Part shown: positions 52,439-63,674 of the stretch, in pieces
How the letters are laid out: the number at the start of each line of letters is the position of its first letter
Position numbering within the stretch: the first letter of the stretch is position 1
From: Ypsolopha sequella
Lineage: Eukaryota; Arthropoda; Insecta; Lepidoptera; Ypsolophidae
Assembly (NCBI GenBank): GCA_934047225.1
Contig: OW203987.1
Location: 2,445,501-2,509,500 of the forward strand
Direction of reading: 5' to 3'
Length of the DNA: 64,000 bases
Position numbers and translations under genes: made by a program
The notes under the pieces: generated by a model
What the model was told of the DNA's origin: nothing
Seen by the model: the letters and a program-made list of their open reading frames with translations, nothing else
Databases searched by the model: none

Positions 52439-52559
52439 CTGAAAAATTATATTTTTTATAAGGACAATAATAAATTTGTATTGTTATGAAAAAGGATAAC
52501 TATAGGTTACTAAATTGAACACTTATTTTAAAGATATATGTAGCATCTGTTAATTTTGC

Positions 52560-53640
52560 ATCTTGTTCTGCTTTTCTGGGTCTACGCCGACTCACAGGCA
52601 TCACCGTTATCAGACCACACAAATATTCATTTTGAGCGTTTGTCACTCACTCTTGTCAGGCAATTGGAATGTTGTATCCTGTGCAAATTTCTCTAAATCT
52701 TCTTGATACTGAGCCGGATTTTTAAGGTACAACAACGTTGCAGTTCCAGTTTTTCTGAAAGTGGCATCTTAAGCTCTTCTAATTTGCGAACCATGAATCT
52801 TCAGGTATATTCTGCACTGACTAAGTCAGTGCCTCGACGGCACAGAACTTCGACAGCCAATTTTATTGGTTCAAAAGCTTGTTGTATGTTGACAAGGACA
52901 GCATGTTCTTCATTACTAAAAAATAACTCTCCATATTCCAAGTCGATCAATGTCTTACCTACACACTGTTTGACTCTGTTGTATGTAGTAATCATGTTGG
53001 CAAGTTTTGACCAGCAAGTTTTGCAAGTTTTTCCAAATTCCTCTTGGATATAAGTCTGGAGGACATAATTTTTGGTTGGTGAGGACTTGAACAACTTGAC
53101 GAGTTTTCTAAGTTTTACTATGATTGATTGGAAATGAAAAACGGAAACCAACGTCATCGTTGTCCTCTTCTATGCCTCCATCTGACTCTTCGTGCTGTCT
53201 CTCTCCAGTAATTTTCCCGTCCTATGCAAACAAATCTTCATCTTCAGCCACAGCGTTAAATACTAGTTGGGCGCTTTCCTTGTCTTTCTCATAAATAACG
53301 TCTAATATACCTAACTGAATAACGTGGACATAACAAAGTTGATACAGTTGTTTAATTAGTTTCCCGACTTTAACCATGACGCTGGCTCCATCTGTGGTTA
53401 TACAAACGATACCGTTTTCAGGGAAAGGCCATATTCCATCAGCTTGTTTTTGAGAATTTGAATAAATGTCTCTGAAGGAATACTTCCGAAAATTCGTGCT
53501 AACCCTAGATTTCAGAAAACAGGAATGACAAACTGCTGTTTGCAGTTTTTGTGTGAACATTTATATTCAAATAGCGCCGGTTACTTCTAGACGTCCACTC
53601 GTCGAACGTTAAGTGTAAATCTGCAGTCATTTTCTTTCAG
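52560..53640 (-). pseudogene. hAT transposase relic, second family
   Basis: The minus strand has LTFDEWTSRSNRRYLNINVH near 53600 and then, after a frameshift, ENGIVCITTDGASVMVKVGK near 53400. CYVHVIQLGILDVIY follows near 53320. A segment to 52801 has CKTCWSKLANMITTYNRVKQ and AFEPIKLAVEVLCRRGTDL. The T-D-G-A-S-V-M motif and the order are those of hAT transposases. This is a different lineage from the copies at 2-4 kb. The C-terminal dimerisation region is eroded (52560-52800). Multiple stops are present. Confidence 0.7.
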
Positions 53641-54150
53641 CTTCATAAGATCTTGTTGAACTCTCATTTCAAGTGTCATTCCATAGTCCATAACAATTAA
53701 TTAGCATCAAGAAAACAATAAATGCAAAGTAAGTAGCTACCGGAATCAATTATTGCAACTTACAAATACATGAATAAACAAACACTTCACTCGCTCGGTG
53801 TCACCGCAACTGGCAGCAAGTGCCCTGTGAGTGTTGCCACTTTGCCCAAGGAAAAAGTGGCTAAACCTATGTCAAAAAGTTGCTAGATACTAAAAAATTA
53901 AGCAAATAGTGGCTAAACAAAAAAATATACGAGATTGAGTTTTAAATATTCACATATAGGTATATTTTTCTTAATTACATAAATTAAGAATAATGTCATG
54001 AAAATTTATGAAATCTATTGATGCATCTTGTGATGCACATCCTTCATTTTCGGTAAAATGTACAATATTTGTTACATTTTAAATGGGTACTAACTTCTTT
54101 GTATTATAAATTGAATGGAAAAGTATCTTTTATTGAGTACATTTTCTTCA
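53641..54150. other. non-coding stretch
   Basis: No gene is recognised here. Confidence 0.45.
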
Positions 54151-54159
54151 TATACCATG

Positions 54160-54973
54160 CCCTAAACGGCGTCGGCTACCATCTCTTTAAGCTTTTTCCG
54201 ATCTTTAGCTAGTCTGCAGATCTCCGTCGCTTCCTTAATATTAGTCCAGGTCTTTAGGTTGTCAGTCCACTTTGTCCTTTTTCTGCCTCTTCTTCGTTTC
54301 CCCTCTATTTTCCCTTCTATAATGATTTTTATTAAATTGTATTTGTTGTGTCTATAAACATGTCCCAGATATGCTAGTTTTCCTTTTTTTTGATTGTAGT
54401 GAGTAGCTCTTGCTTTCTGTTCATTCTTCTAAGGACTTCTTCGTTGGTAACTCAGTCCCTCCAGGATATTTTAAGCATTCTTCTAAACAACCACATTTCG
54501 AAAGCTTCTAATTTAATTTGGGTGGCTTTATTTAGTGTCCAACCTTCCGCACCGTACATTAAAACCACGTAACATTTTATCAGTCTCCACCTAAGGGTCT
54601 GTTTTATGTCTTTGTTTGTGAATAGGGATTTCATTTTCATAAATGTACTTCTCGCTATTTCGATTCTAACACGGATTTCTCTGTCTGAGTCCCACTTTTC
54701 GTTGAGCCAACAACCAAGGTATCTGTACGGGGATACTCTTTCAACCTGTTTTGCTGGTATCTTAAGTTCCTCAGTTATTACTTCGTTTTTACTCACAACC
54801 ATGAATTTTGTCTTCGAGATGTTCATTTTAAGACCGTATTGTACTACCTTGGTGTTCAGGCGTTCAAGTAGTTCTCTGAGATCATCAAGTGAGTGGGCGA
54901 GAATAGCAGTGTCATCAGTATATCGCAAATTGTTGTTTATCAGCATTCCATTGATTTTATTGATTAATAACAT
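54160..54973 (-). pseudogene. RTE-like LINE reverse transcriptase fragment
   Basis: The minus strand begins inside the RT palm (NNLRYTDDTAILAHSLDDL, where TDD stands for the usual ADD). It continues with YGLKMNISKTKFMVV, PYRYLGCWLNEKWD and AEGWTLNKATQIKLEAFEMW. FRRMLKISWRD ends this frame. After a break near 54450 a second frame continues VLRRMNRKQELLTTIKK and a basic KTKWTDNL-type end to about 54160. The style is that of RTE-related elements. The 5' part, with the first half of RT and the endonuclease, is missing. Confidence 0.75.
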
Positions 54974-56231
54974 AAAAGTACCTAAAAATGGGAACTAAAG
55001 TATTTAGCTCTCAAAATATTTTTTTTTGTAGCTAAAAATTTCGTAAACGGGGCTAGATCTAGCTAAAATTGGCAAAAGTGCCCCGCTCTTCGCCCCCGGC
55101 TCAAGCCATCCCCGTACCACAAAATCCGTATTCTCGCCTCGAGTCAAGCAAGTCGTGACGATGACCGGCGGCTGCCAGCTGGCAGGCAGTCAGCGCACTG
55201 CCGCGTACCGATCAACACGAATGATTCGCACGCACTCTGTCGCGACGGAGCGCGAATCTTCAAACAATTAGGTGAGTGGCACATTTTCATGGTAAGAAAG
55301 CACATTTTTTGTAAAGCTAGCATCGTGGACGGTGTGTGTTCCGATAAAACGCATCTGTTTTTGATATTCTGAACTATGAGGTGCGGATTCCCATCCGTGC
55401 TAATAGACGTGACTGTACTGGATAGTGACTGTGTAGTGGTCGTGTACTGGGAGTTGTACTGACAACGGCTGGCAGCTGGCTGGCACCTTGTCACATAACC
55501 TAGGGGCCCATTCAATGGCCAAAGGACTTTTGTGTTTACAGTCGATCCTTCCACAGCGGTGTAGGGACTTTAGCCAGGGTGGTGTTTACAACGCCTTAGA
55601 GGGCCAAGCCAGTTGACGACTTTCTATTCACACACTTATCATTATTTCATTTGAATAAGAACAGGTTTCTTAATATATAACAAAATCAACTTAGACATAA
55701 TCGAAATCGACTTAGACAAGTAAGTGAGAAGTAATATGCAGAAGGAGAAGCATTTTAAGTTTCAACATTTACACCACTATTTTGTACCCTGATCAATGCA
55801 AATAAACACATTTTAACACACAATAGGACATTTTGTTACGTTTTGTTCGGTAAACTGGATATAGGTATTATAATTTACTTTTTCCAACTTTTTGACACGA
55901 GACCTTAGAATTTTAAATTCGTGATAGTCACGTGGGTTTCCATAAACTTTCCATTTTTTATGACATTAAAGTTTGCAAAATTGTAGAAATAACGGTCGTT
56001 TACATTGTTCACAATGATAAAAAGATACGTCATTGTTACCGAGCTATGAGGTAAATGACCCAATAAGAGCATTAAATAGGAGTGGGAGTTACGTAACATG
56101 ATTGAAACATAACACAACAAGGGCAGCATCAAAACTAACATATAAGTACATAATAGCACACATACAGTAATAAGTAGTCAACGCAGTTTGTTTACGTCTA
56201 TTTCAGAGGTAATGCGAACGATTTTCGATTT
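54974..56231. other. non-coding stretch
   Basis: No gene is recognised. Part of 55905-56231 may be the 3' side of the LINE whose ORF1 follows, but no RT sequence is found. Confidence 0.45.
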
Positions 56232-57107
56232 TTAATTTTCTCGCATTAAGATTTTTCCGTCGCGCACCCACAAAAAGTTGTAATCGAGCTCCGATTTCAC
56301 GATTTTGGCGCGGCGCAACAGCTGTTTGTTCGCCGGCGTCAGGTGTTCACTCACGAAGACATCGGCGACGGGTCCCATGAAGCCCAGGTCACCTGTGTTG
56401 AGTCCCCGCCGAGAGCGCACTGCTGCGAGAAACTCGTCCTTACGGCGTCTCTGCGTAAAGCGAGCGATAATGGCCGGCGGGCGGGATGCGTTGGAGCTGG
56501 GGTCTTCTACACCTGTCATTCCTGGATATCGACGTACTCGGTGTATGGTGTCTACATCAGTGTGTGTCAGTGAGATACCAATTTTAACACACAAGTGGTT
56601 AAGAATGGAGTAAAGGTTTTCGCCCTTTTTCATGGCTACCCCCGAAATTTCAATATTATTAATTCGGGAGAATTGGTCTCGATCGTTATTTTGTTGCATT
56701 AAAGAGGAGACCTTCAGCTCCAGTTCTTCTTGACTGAGGGTATTTGACGATATTTTTGTTTCAACAGCCTTGAGGCGGGTATCCATCCCTTTGAAACTGG
56801 CCTCCAATTTGTTAAATTTTCCTTTAAGGTCATCAATTCCCTTCGATGCCTTATTTATTTCGGCTTTTAAGACCGTGGAGTTACGCCTAATTTCCGTCAT
56901 AATGTCACTTAGAGTTGGCGATTCAGCTGCTGAGGTACCACCAGTCTTGCATACTGGACATCGTATGTTACCTTTCTTCGTTTTAGTCATAGTTTTGTAC
57001 ACATGTTCAGTAACACCTGCACAACCGAAATGCATGAAATTTTGGCTTGCGCCGCATGACACGCCACCGCCATCCGTGATAACTTCTTTACAGGTAACAC
57101 AAGCCAT
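56232..57107 (-). CDS. LINE ORF1 protein with PHD-like zinc finger
   Basis: An intact frame of about 291 codons starts from MACVTCKEVI; an in-frame ATG at 57149 would add 14 residues. An N-terminal PHD-like Cys/His finger (CVTC...C...HFGC...CPVC, residues 2-55) comes first. A helical coiled-coil segment (about 75-150) with SSLMQQNNDRDQFSRINNIE follows. The C-terminal RNA-binding part has DVDTIHRVRRYP, RRRKDEFLAAVRSRRG, VSEHLTPANK and NFLWVRDGKILMREN. It would bind the element's RNA. The second ORF (endonuclease-RT) is absent downstream. The same C-terminus occurs broken at 1530-1935. It may belong to the family of the RT at 5457-7400; that is inference only. Confidence 0.8.
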   Translation of the reverse strand: MACVTCKEVITDGGGVSCGASQNFMHFGCAGVTEHVYKTMTKTKKGNIRCPVCKTGGTSAAESPTLSDIMTEIRRNSTVLKAEINKASKGIDDLKGKFNKLEASFKGMDTRLKAVETKISSNTLSQEELELKVSSLMQQNNDRDQFSRINNIEISGVAMKKGENLYSILNHLCVKIGISLTHTDVDTIHRVRRYPGMTGVEDPSSNASRPPAIIARFTQRRRKDEFLAAVRSRRGLNTGDLGFMGPVADVFVSEHLTPANKQLLRRAKIVKSELDYNFLWVRDGKILMREN

Positions 57108-57149
57108 AGCAAATAACAGTACGTATAATTCTTGATCACAAATTAACAC

Positions 57150-59513
57150 TCAACAACACTGAAATCGCACCCCAATAACGTTGAAAATCGTTTAACAGTT
57201 TTGTCGAACAATAAACAAAGCAGGCTCTACAGACAGGTTGTATACTAATTGGAAACAGATTGTCGTTATTAAAAGTAACTTATCAAATTTAATTATGAAA
57301 TTAGAACAGCAATGTCACATATGTCAGTTGTGCCGTCGCTCCCACAAAATCAGAAACAAAAATTGGGGAAGCAATGTCACAATGTACATTTAAGTCACTG
57401 ATGCTCCAGAAATAGGTAAAAATATTGGCACATTTACCTGAATGACATTGAAGCCCCAATACACAAACACCTTCTCCGAGAGCGCGGGAACAACTGACCA
57501 ATAAGACGTTGCCTCTCCAGTTATTCGCTTAATTGCGCCAAAACCGCAGAGACAAAAGAGCCCTCAGACGAAAAACTTTGGAACCATGTTTGTGACATTA
57601 ACGCACCAGGTACATGGTCGAATTATGTACGTTTTTAAACGTTTATCTCAGTTTTAACTTTTTTGCAATTGTGACGTTATTGCACCGGATGTGCGGTATG
57701 TATTATTTATTCCATCACATCCTGTACACGAAAATCTCTTCCTAGTATAACTTCGTGATTCGCTAACTGAGATACAAAAAAGTTTCGCGACATGGTGAAG
57801 GAAGGCTAAAATATGAATTTATCCAGAGCATTCATTATTAAGACAATACTGTTTCACGCGGGATGTGTACCCGAAAACTCGGTAAATATATCGCATAATT
57901 TATACTGGCAAATTTCACAAGATCTCACTAAAACTATTAAATTATAATTATGATGGAAGGGCACTGCGTGGCCGGATTGGCTGAGCATTTGGTTTGTATG
58001 CTAGCCAGATACTGCTCTGTTGTTCGGTTGGGTTTTAGTAGAGTGGGGCTCAGGTTATTCCTTTGGAGAGTTTCTCTGAACATTTTATTTATTTAGTTGA
58101 GGAACCACTAGTGGTTAAAGTTGACTTAAACTGTACCAAGTACCAGGAGAGCAGAACACACCAAGAAGTTAGCTTAGGTTAGGTCGGACTATGCTACCGG
58201 AAGACGGTAGGTTACAGACCTTTAGAAAACAGGTTTTTCACCCACTAAAATGGCCACTTATATTATTATGGATCTATATAGAGGACACCAAGCGGAACGC
58301 GACACGCTAATTAAAATGCATAAATTTGCATAAATTAAAAAACAATTTGATGATGACACATCAAGATAAATGATGACATAAAAACTAATACTATATACGA
58401 ATAGCCCAGGTCGAATACAGTAAATAACAATCAATACATAGGTTAGTTAAGGTTTTTTTTTTTTTTTGGTTTTTATTTCGTATCTTCAAGGTAGCCTGCT
58501 ATTGGAGTACAAGCAAATCTTTGAGATGTTCGGTTATTAATATTACATTTAGTAATTATTATAGGTTACGTTTGGAATAATCGAGATGACATAATATTAA
58601 ATCAGATAATTTTGAAGACCTATAAAAAATTTTTGTAGTAGCATTCGGTAATTGATAAGTTGTTAAAGTCGTATTTACATACTGGATGAAAGGTCTGTGC
58701 AAATTGTACAAAATCATTATTCTAATTATTATACATTGTTATAATAGTAAAAGTTACATCATATATAGTTATTTGTTTCATTCATCATCAATGTACAGCT
58801 ACATGTGTTTATTATAAATTCGAAAAGTTTAAATAATAAAATTCTTTTTACAATTTTCTTATTCTTAAATAATCTTAGTTCTTTTCATTTACTATACTAT
58901 TGTATAAAATTTGCTACGTATTTACAATAAAGTGTTTATTGTTCATTCGTTAACTTTAATGTTTTTATTTCTTTTTTCATCATTATTTTTTTTTTCTTAT
59001 TTGTATAATTACAGTAATAATTATGTTATTAACACGTCAATTATCATACAAAATTTAATTTAGTACAATCTTGTATTTACATTGTCATTCAAGTTGATTG
59101 TAAGTTTTACAAATAATTATACATTCCATAGTTCTATACATTCAAAATTACACATTAATTTTTGTTAATGATATAATTATTATTACATAATACGTGAATC
59201 TTATTACATTTTATTGAAAACATCAAGTCAAAAACAAAATTGACATTGTATGCATCCTATTAAATTTAATGACACGTCAATATTTGTAAGTAACATTTTA
59301 TATTTTTCTCTATTAGCATATTTAAGCGAAATTTTAATTCCGAGCAAGGAGTATAGTATAGTACGTGATAGATACGTTGTCCATACTCAATTTAATAATA
59401 GACAAATTCGTAATAGCTTGTCATTTTATGTGACATTAATATTCTGACATCCACATAATGTTAACGATTAGTTCATTTAAAACGTGATAATATCTTTGTT
59501 GTATTCTTCGGAA
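57150..59513. other. long AT-rich non-coding stretch
   Basis: No gene is recognised in 2.3 kb. The first 60-100 bp may be the 5' UTR of the minus-strand ORF1. The rest has homopolymer runs (poly-T near 58450) and nothing else that I can name. Confidence 0.5.
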
Positions 59514-60182
59514 ATGGAAGAATTGGAGAGTATTAGAAGTGATTGTCATAATTGCAAAGTTTTGGAGGGTCAATTAGCCGTCTTAATAGAGGGAAACAGC
59601 AAATTAGCCTCGGCTTTATCAAATATAACTCACGTTATGTTGTCTCCAGTGGGGAGCGGGCTCCCACAACAGGGAGTACGTGTGCCTCCGACAGAGGACG
59701 GGTCCCTGTTGGAGCAAATTCATAATGTTCCAACACGTTTACCCACTCCAGTCCCTACGCAGCAGCACATTTTGATAGATTTGGTCAATAATGGAGTGGA
59801 GGAAGCAGTTGAAGCTCGTGATTGTCCCACTGTTTCTTTGCCAGTATCAATGCGTCCGTCGATAAGCGCTGGCGACGCCGGGGCATCCAGATTAGGTCTC
59901 GGTAAAGGAAAGGGTGGCTCTCAATGCATATTGTGCGGAGCCTTTTTTACAAGTCGCAATATAGTGAGACATTTTAAGATTAAGCATGCTAATTACTTCG
60001 GCGGCAATGTTAAGAATAATCCCGAGTTTCCCTCGAGATATTATTTTAAGACTGTTGCTCCAAGGAATAAGTGTTCGCAAGATTTGCGTCCTCCGCGTCA
60101 CCTTCTTGAAAATGTTTTGGGGGTGCGCCGGTCATTTTTAGGATTAGAGGAGTCATCTGGAGATAGTTCTTCCTCATCATAG
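59514..60182 (+). CDS. small C2H2 zinc-finger protein, probably retroelement-derived
   Basis: 222 codons run from MEELESIRSDCHNCKVLEGQ to a Ser-rich end. Residues 10-45 look helical, a Pro/Thr-rich linker follows, and a single C2H2 finger stands at about residues 140-162 (CILCGAFFTSRNIVRHFKIK then H). The C-terminus is LEESSGDSSSSS. The frame is intact. A poly-T run starts 5 bases after the stop. No RT lies downstream on this strand. It could be ORF1 of a LINE, a domesticated gene, or a captured exon. Confidence 0.5.
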   Translation: MEELESIRSDCHNCKVLEGQLAVLIEGNSKLASALSNITHVMLSPVGSGLPQQGVRVPPTEDGSLLEQIHNVPTRLPTPVPTQQHILIDLVNNGVEEAVEARDCPTVSLPVSMRPSISAGDAGASRLGLGKGKGGSQCILCGAFFTSRNIVRHFKIKHANYFGGNVKNNPEFPSRYYFKTVAPRNKCSQDLRPPRHLLENVLGVRRSFLGLEESSGDSSSSS

Positions 60183-60257
60183 AATATATTTTTTTTTTTT
60201 TTTTTTAAGTAAGAATATTAATTTGTTTCTTTTCTTTTACGTGGTTGATTATTAAAT

Positions 60258-60914
60258 TTATTCTTTTAGTAGGTGATCAAAGTCTTGGTCACTAAGGTCA
60301 TCGCAGGGGCAGGCCTTTGTGCTGGCAATTTTAAATCGATGTAGGTAGGCTCTGCAGTACCCATGTCCGGTAAGAATTTGTGTAAGTGGGAAAGATTGCT
60401 TGGTGGATTTGAATATGTCTGAGATATCTTTAATTGAAGGAAGTATTTTTTTTGTGTAATTTCCTTTAATGCTCTCTTTATACCATTTTTCAGTTTCTTT
60501 TTTTGTGTCTTGTTTTATTAGGTATTTAGCATAGCTCAAGGGAAACTTATTATAATCTTCTTCTTTATCTAAATTTGCTGCTTCTTTAGCGGCTATGTCA
60601 GCTTCTTCATTACCTATTATTCCGATGTGTGCTTTTACCCAGTAGAGGTTATATGACGAAACCTGTTTTAGTTTCAATAGAGTTTGATGTATAGATACCA
60701 CGAGTGGGTGTGCGCTGTGTTTTTTGCTAATTTCTTGTAGAGCAGACATAGAGTCTGATAAAATGGCTATTTCAGTTATTTTATTTTCAAGTGCCCACTC
60801 ACATGCTTTCTTAATCGCGAGTAATTCAGCTTGGAACACGAAGCAACTGTGGTGAAGTTTTATTTTTACTGTATTCTTTTGTCCATTAGGGGAGAATACT
60901 GCAAATGCAGCCCC
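60258..60914 (-). pseudogene. LINE C-terminal RNase H domain fragment
   Basis: The minus-strand frame is open for about 219 codons from the junction at 60914. RNase H motifs are GAAFAVFSPNG, CFVFQAELLAIKKACEWAL (Glu), ILSDSMSALQEI (Asp) and YWVKAHIGIIGNEEADIAAK (with the final acidic residue). The end has ILTGHGYCRAYLHRF and CPCDDLSDQDFDHLL, the Cys/His cluster usual after RNase H in I/R1-type LINEs. The first RNase H Asp and the whole RT were cut off by insertion of the neighbouring LINE, whose AATAAAGCTG...TATTGTA end lies directly upstream. Confidence 0.8.
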
Positions 60915-61284
60915 TACAATACAATACAGCTTTATTGTCACACCACAAAAGAAAAATAATACAATTAATTGAACTTAAAAATACGAGTAAAGAGGGTATG
61001 TACAAATAGGCGGTCTTATCTCTTAAAGCGATCTCTTCCAGACAACCTTTAGGTGGAAAAAAAATACATTAGGATTGCTGAAGATGCGGTGTACATATAA
61101 AATAAGATATATAAAGTAGAAGCCAAATTATATGAATAATAATACATACTAATACATATATGTATACAATACATATACCTACATATATAAATAATTATTT
61201 CAAACATAATAAATACATTTTACAAATATACAATTAAAAAAATTAAATATAAAAGCTCTGAATACAAAATATGGTGCAGAAGAG

Positions 61285-62586
61285 TTAGAAAGACAAGTAA
61301 TAACCCTTGACTAATTTTCTGAAGACAGGCAGTGATGGAGCTCTCCTTATTGGCAAAGGAAGATCGTTCCACAACCGAACAGCTTGAACTAAAAAGGAAT
61401 TTGTGAAGAAGGATGATGAATGAGATGGTGTTGCCAAAAGGAGATTGTGAGAGGAACGTAAGGAACAACCATGAGTATCACGAAGAAATTTAAAATTAAT
61501 CTTAAGGTAGGAAGGAATTGCATGATTGTGCAACACGGAAAATAATAGAGACAGGATGTGAGTATCACGGCGCTGACGAATAGGGAGCCAGTTAAGTTGA
61601 GAACGAAATTCAGAAACGTGATCGTACTTGCGAAGACCAAAAATAAATCGTATACAAAAATTTTGAAGACGTTCGAGTTTGTCAAGTTGCGCTTCAGTGA
61701 GATCCAAATAACTGACGTCAGCATAATCAAGAATGGGTAATAAGAGAGATTGTGCGAGTGCAATTTTAGTGGCAGTAGGTAGGAAATTTCGGAGCCTTCT
61801 CATAGCACCTGCAGCAGCAAACATTTTTCTACTTACCTCATTGATTTGTGGAACCCATGTTAAACAGCTATCAAAAATGATTCCTAGATTTTTAACCTTT
61901 GTGCTAAATGGGATAAGAGTTCCATCAAACAAGATATGAGGAAGCTGTTGCCAATCAATTCTATTAACGAACCACGGGCTACCTATTATGATAGTTTGAG
62001 TCTTGGTGGGATTAACTTTTAGCCCATAGTCATTGCTCCATGCAGATATCCTCGTTAGGTCATCATTAGTCATGGAAATGGCCTGCGAGAGATCATCCAA
62101 CTTTGCTTGAGTGTAGATTTGGAGATCATCTGCATAAAGGTGGTACGAGGAAGAAATGAATTGTGAGATATTATTGATAAATAAAGCGAAAAGTAGAGGA
62201 GAGAGGACGCCTTCTTGAGGAACACCAGCAGAAATATCGCACCAATCAGAAAAATAATCATCAATGCGGATACGTTGCCGGCGTCCTCGTAGATAACTAC
62301 GAAACCAGCCAATCACCGTTGGAGATATGTTTAGGGAACGAAGCACCCCTAAGAGTATGTCAAAGTCAACTGTATTAAATGCATTTGAAAAGTCCAGTAG
62401 AGTCAGAAGTGTCAGTTGTCCTTTGTCCATACCCCTCCGGATATCATCACTTATTTTCACTAACGCAGTAACGGTACTGTGACCAGGGCGAAAACCTGAT
62501 TGATTTGGATTTAGTAGGTTGTTTCTGTTAAGGAATTCACTTAACTGATGATGTACAGCACGTTCGAGGACCTTGGATAGGAATGG
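61285..62586 (-). pseudogene. LINE reverse transcriptase, 3' part
   Basis: The frame is open from the LTR junction at 62586 to the stop at 61285. It has FLSKVLERAVHHQLSEFL, NPNQSGFRPGHSTVTAL, LLDFSNAFNTVDFDILLGVL, SAGVPQEGVLSPLLFALFIN and YHLYADDLQIYTQ (catalytic YADD), then VKNLGIIFDSCLTWVPQIN and FGLRKYDHVSEFRSQLNWLP. The normally invariant glycine of PQG reads Glu (PQE), as from one G-to-A change. Otherwise the frame is undamaged apart from the LTR. The 5' part continues at 63675. Confidence 0.85.
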
Positions 62587-63670
62587 TGTGACGTCCCTAC
62601 CTGTCTATCCCTAAATTAGGGTAGGGATAAATAAATTGATAGACGAGGCAGGAGTCCGTTAATAAAAAAATATATATTTAAAAAAAAAATAATAATAATA
62701 ATAAAATCGGGCCGAAATAAGTTTGATCCCCCGAGATGGTTTCAGTCCGCACTTCCCTGTAGCCGCGGGCGGTCTCCAGCCGAAGGTACGTGGGATTTGC
62801 TGGGACGGGCGGCGGCGGCGCGAGTCGAAGTTCTAGCGACCGGCGACGTTGCGGTGTGGCGATCTTCGTGTGGCAGGAGTAGGCTCTTCAAAGACAGGTC
62901 CCAAATTTCAGTTGGCGTATTAATTCGCCTTAAAAGCCGTAGCGTTGTTCCCTGCAAATCCACGGACGTGTTATTATTCACGACCGAACACAAAGGTTGG
63001 CCAGCCACGACAAATCAGGGAACCGCGGTAATGTAGTTATTGTCGTGGTGGTTCCAACAGCAGAACGGAGTTACAATCATGGAATAACGTAATACATAAA
63101 CACAAAAAATAAACGAACTAGGTAATACTGTTCACCGTTTACTTACCCGAGTTGGGGAACAAAGGAAAATCCAATAATGCGTCACACACAAATAAATAGT
63201 GTCCTGGTATTATTCCAGCAATAGTAATCACTTCAGATATTTATGTTGTAACCTTTTAACAATATAAAAATAACATATAACTAGGTCCCGACAATTATAT
63301 TTTACGGCAATTATAGTGACCGTTATTTAGTTGTCGCGTTGGAAGCTCGAGACCCGAGAGTGGAATGTGTCGCGAGTTCCGGCCGGGCGGCGCGCCGCGA
63401 CGCCGACGGCCGCGTCATCGAGGCGCGAGAAAAACGAACAGATTTGCGGGTACCGCTCGCAATAAAAATATGAATAATTAGGTTATGTACGTTTTAAAAT
63501 GAATTGAATTAATTGTTTTAATATTTATTGATATAGCATTCTGTAAATAATAATAATTAATTGAACTACTTTGTAAAAAATTATTTATAATTGTAATTTT
63601 AAGATGTACATACTTATTAGTTTAAAGAATTAATACTTTACTATGGAACGTTAACAAGTGCAACGTTACA
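62587..63670 (-). repeat. solo Gypsy LTR
   Basis: 1084 bp, TGTGACG...GTTACA, homologous over its full length to 14375-15463 with a few percent divergence. ATGG duplications flank it at 62583-62586 and 63671-63674. No internal Gypsy sequence is present, so LTR-LTR recombination removed it. Confidence 0.93.
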
Positions 63671-63674
63671 ATGG

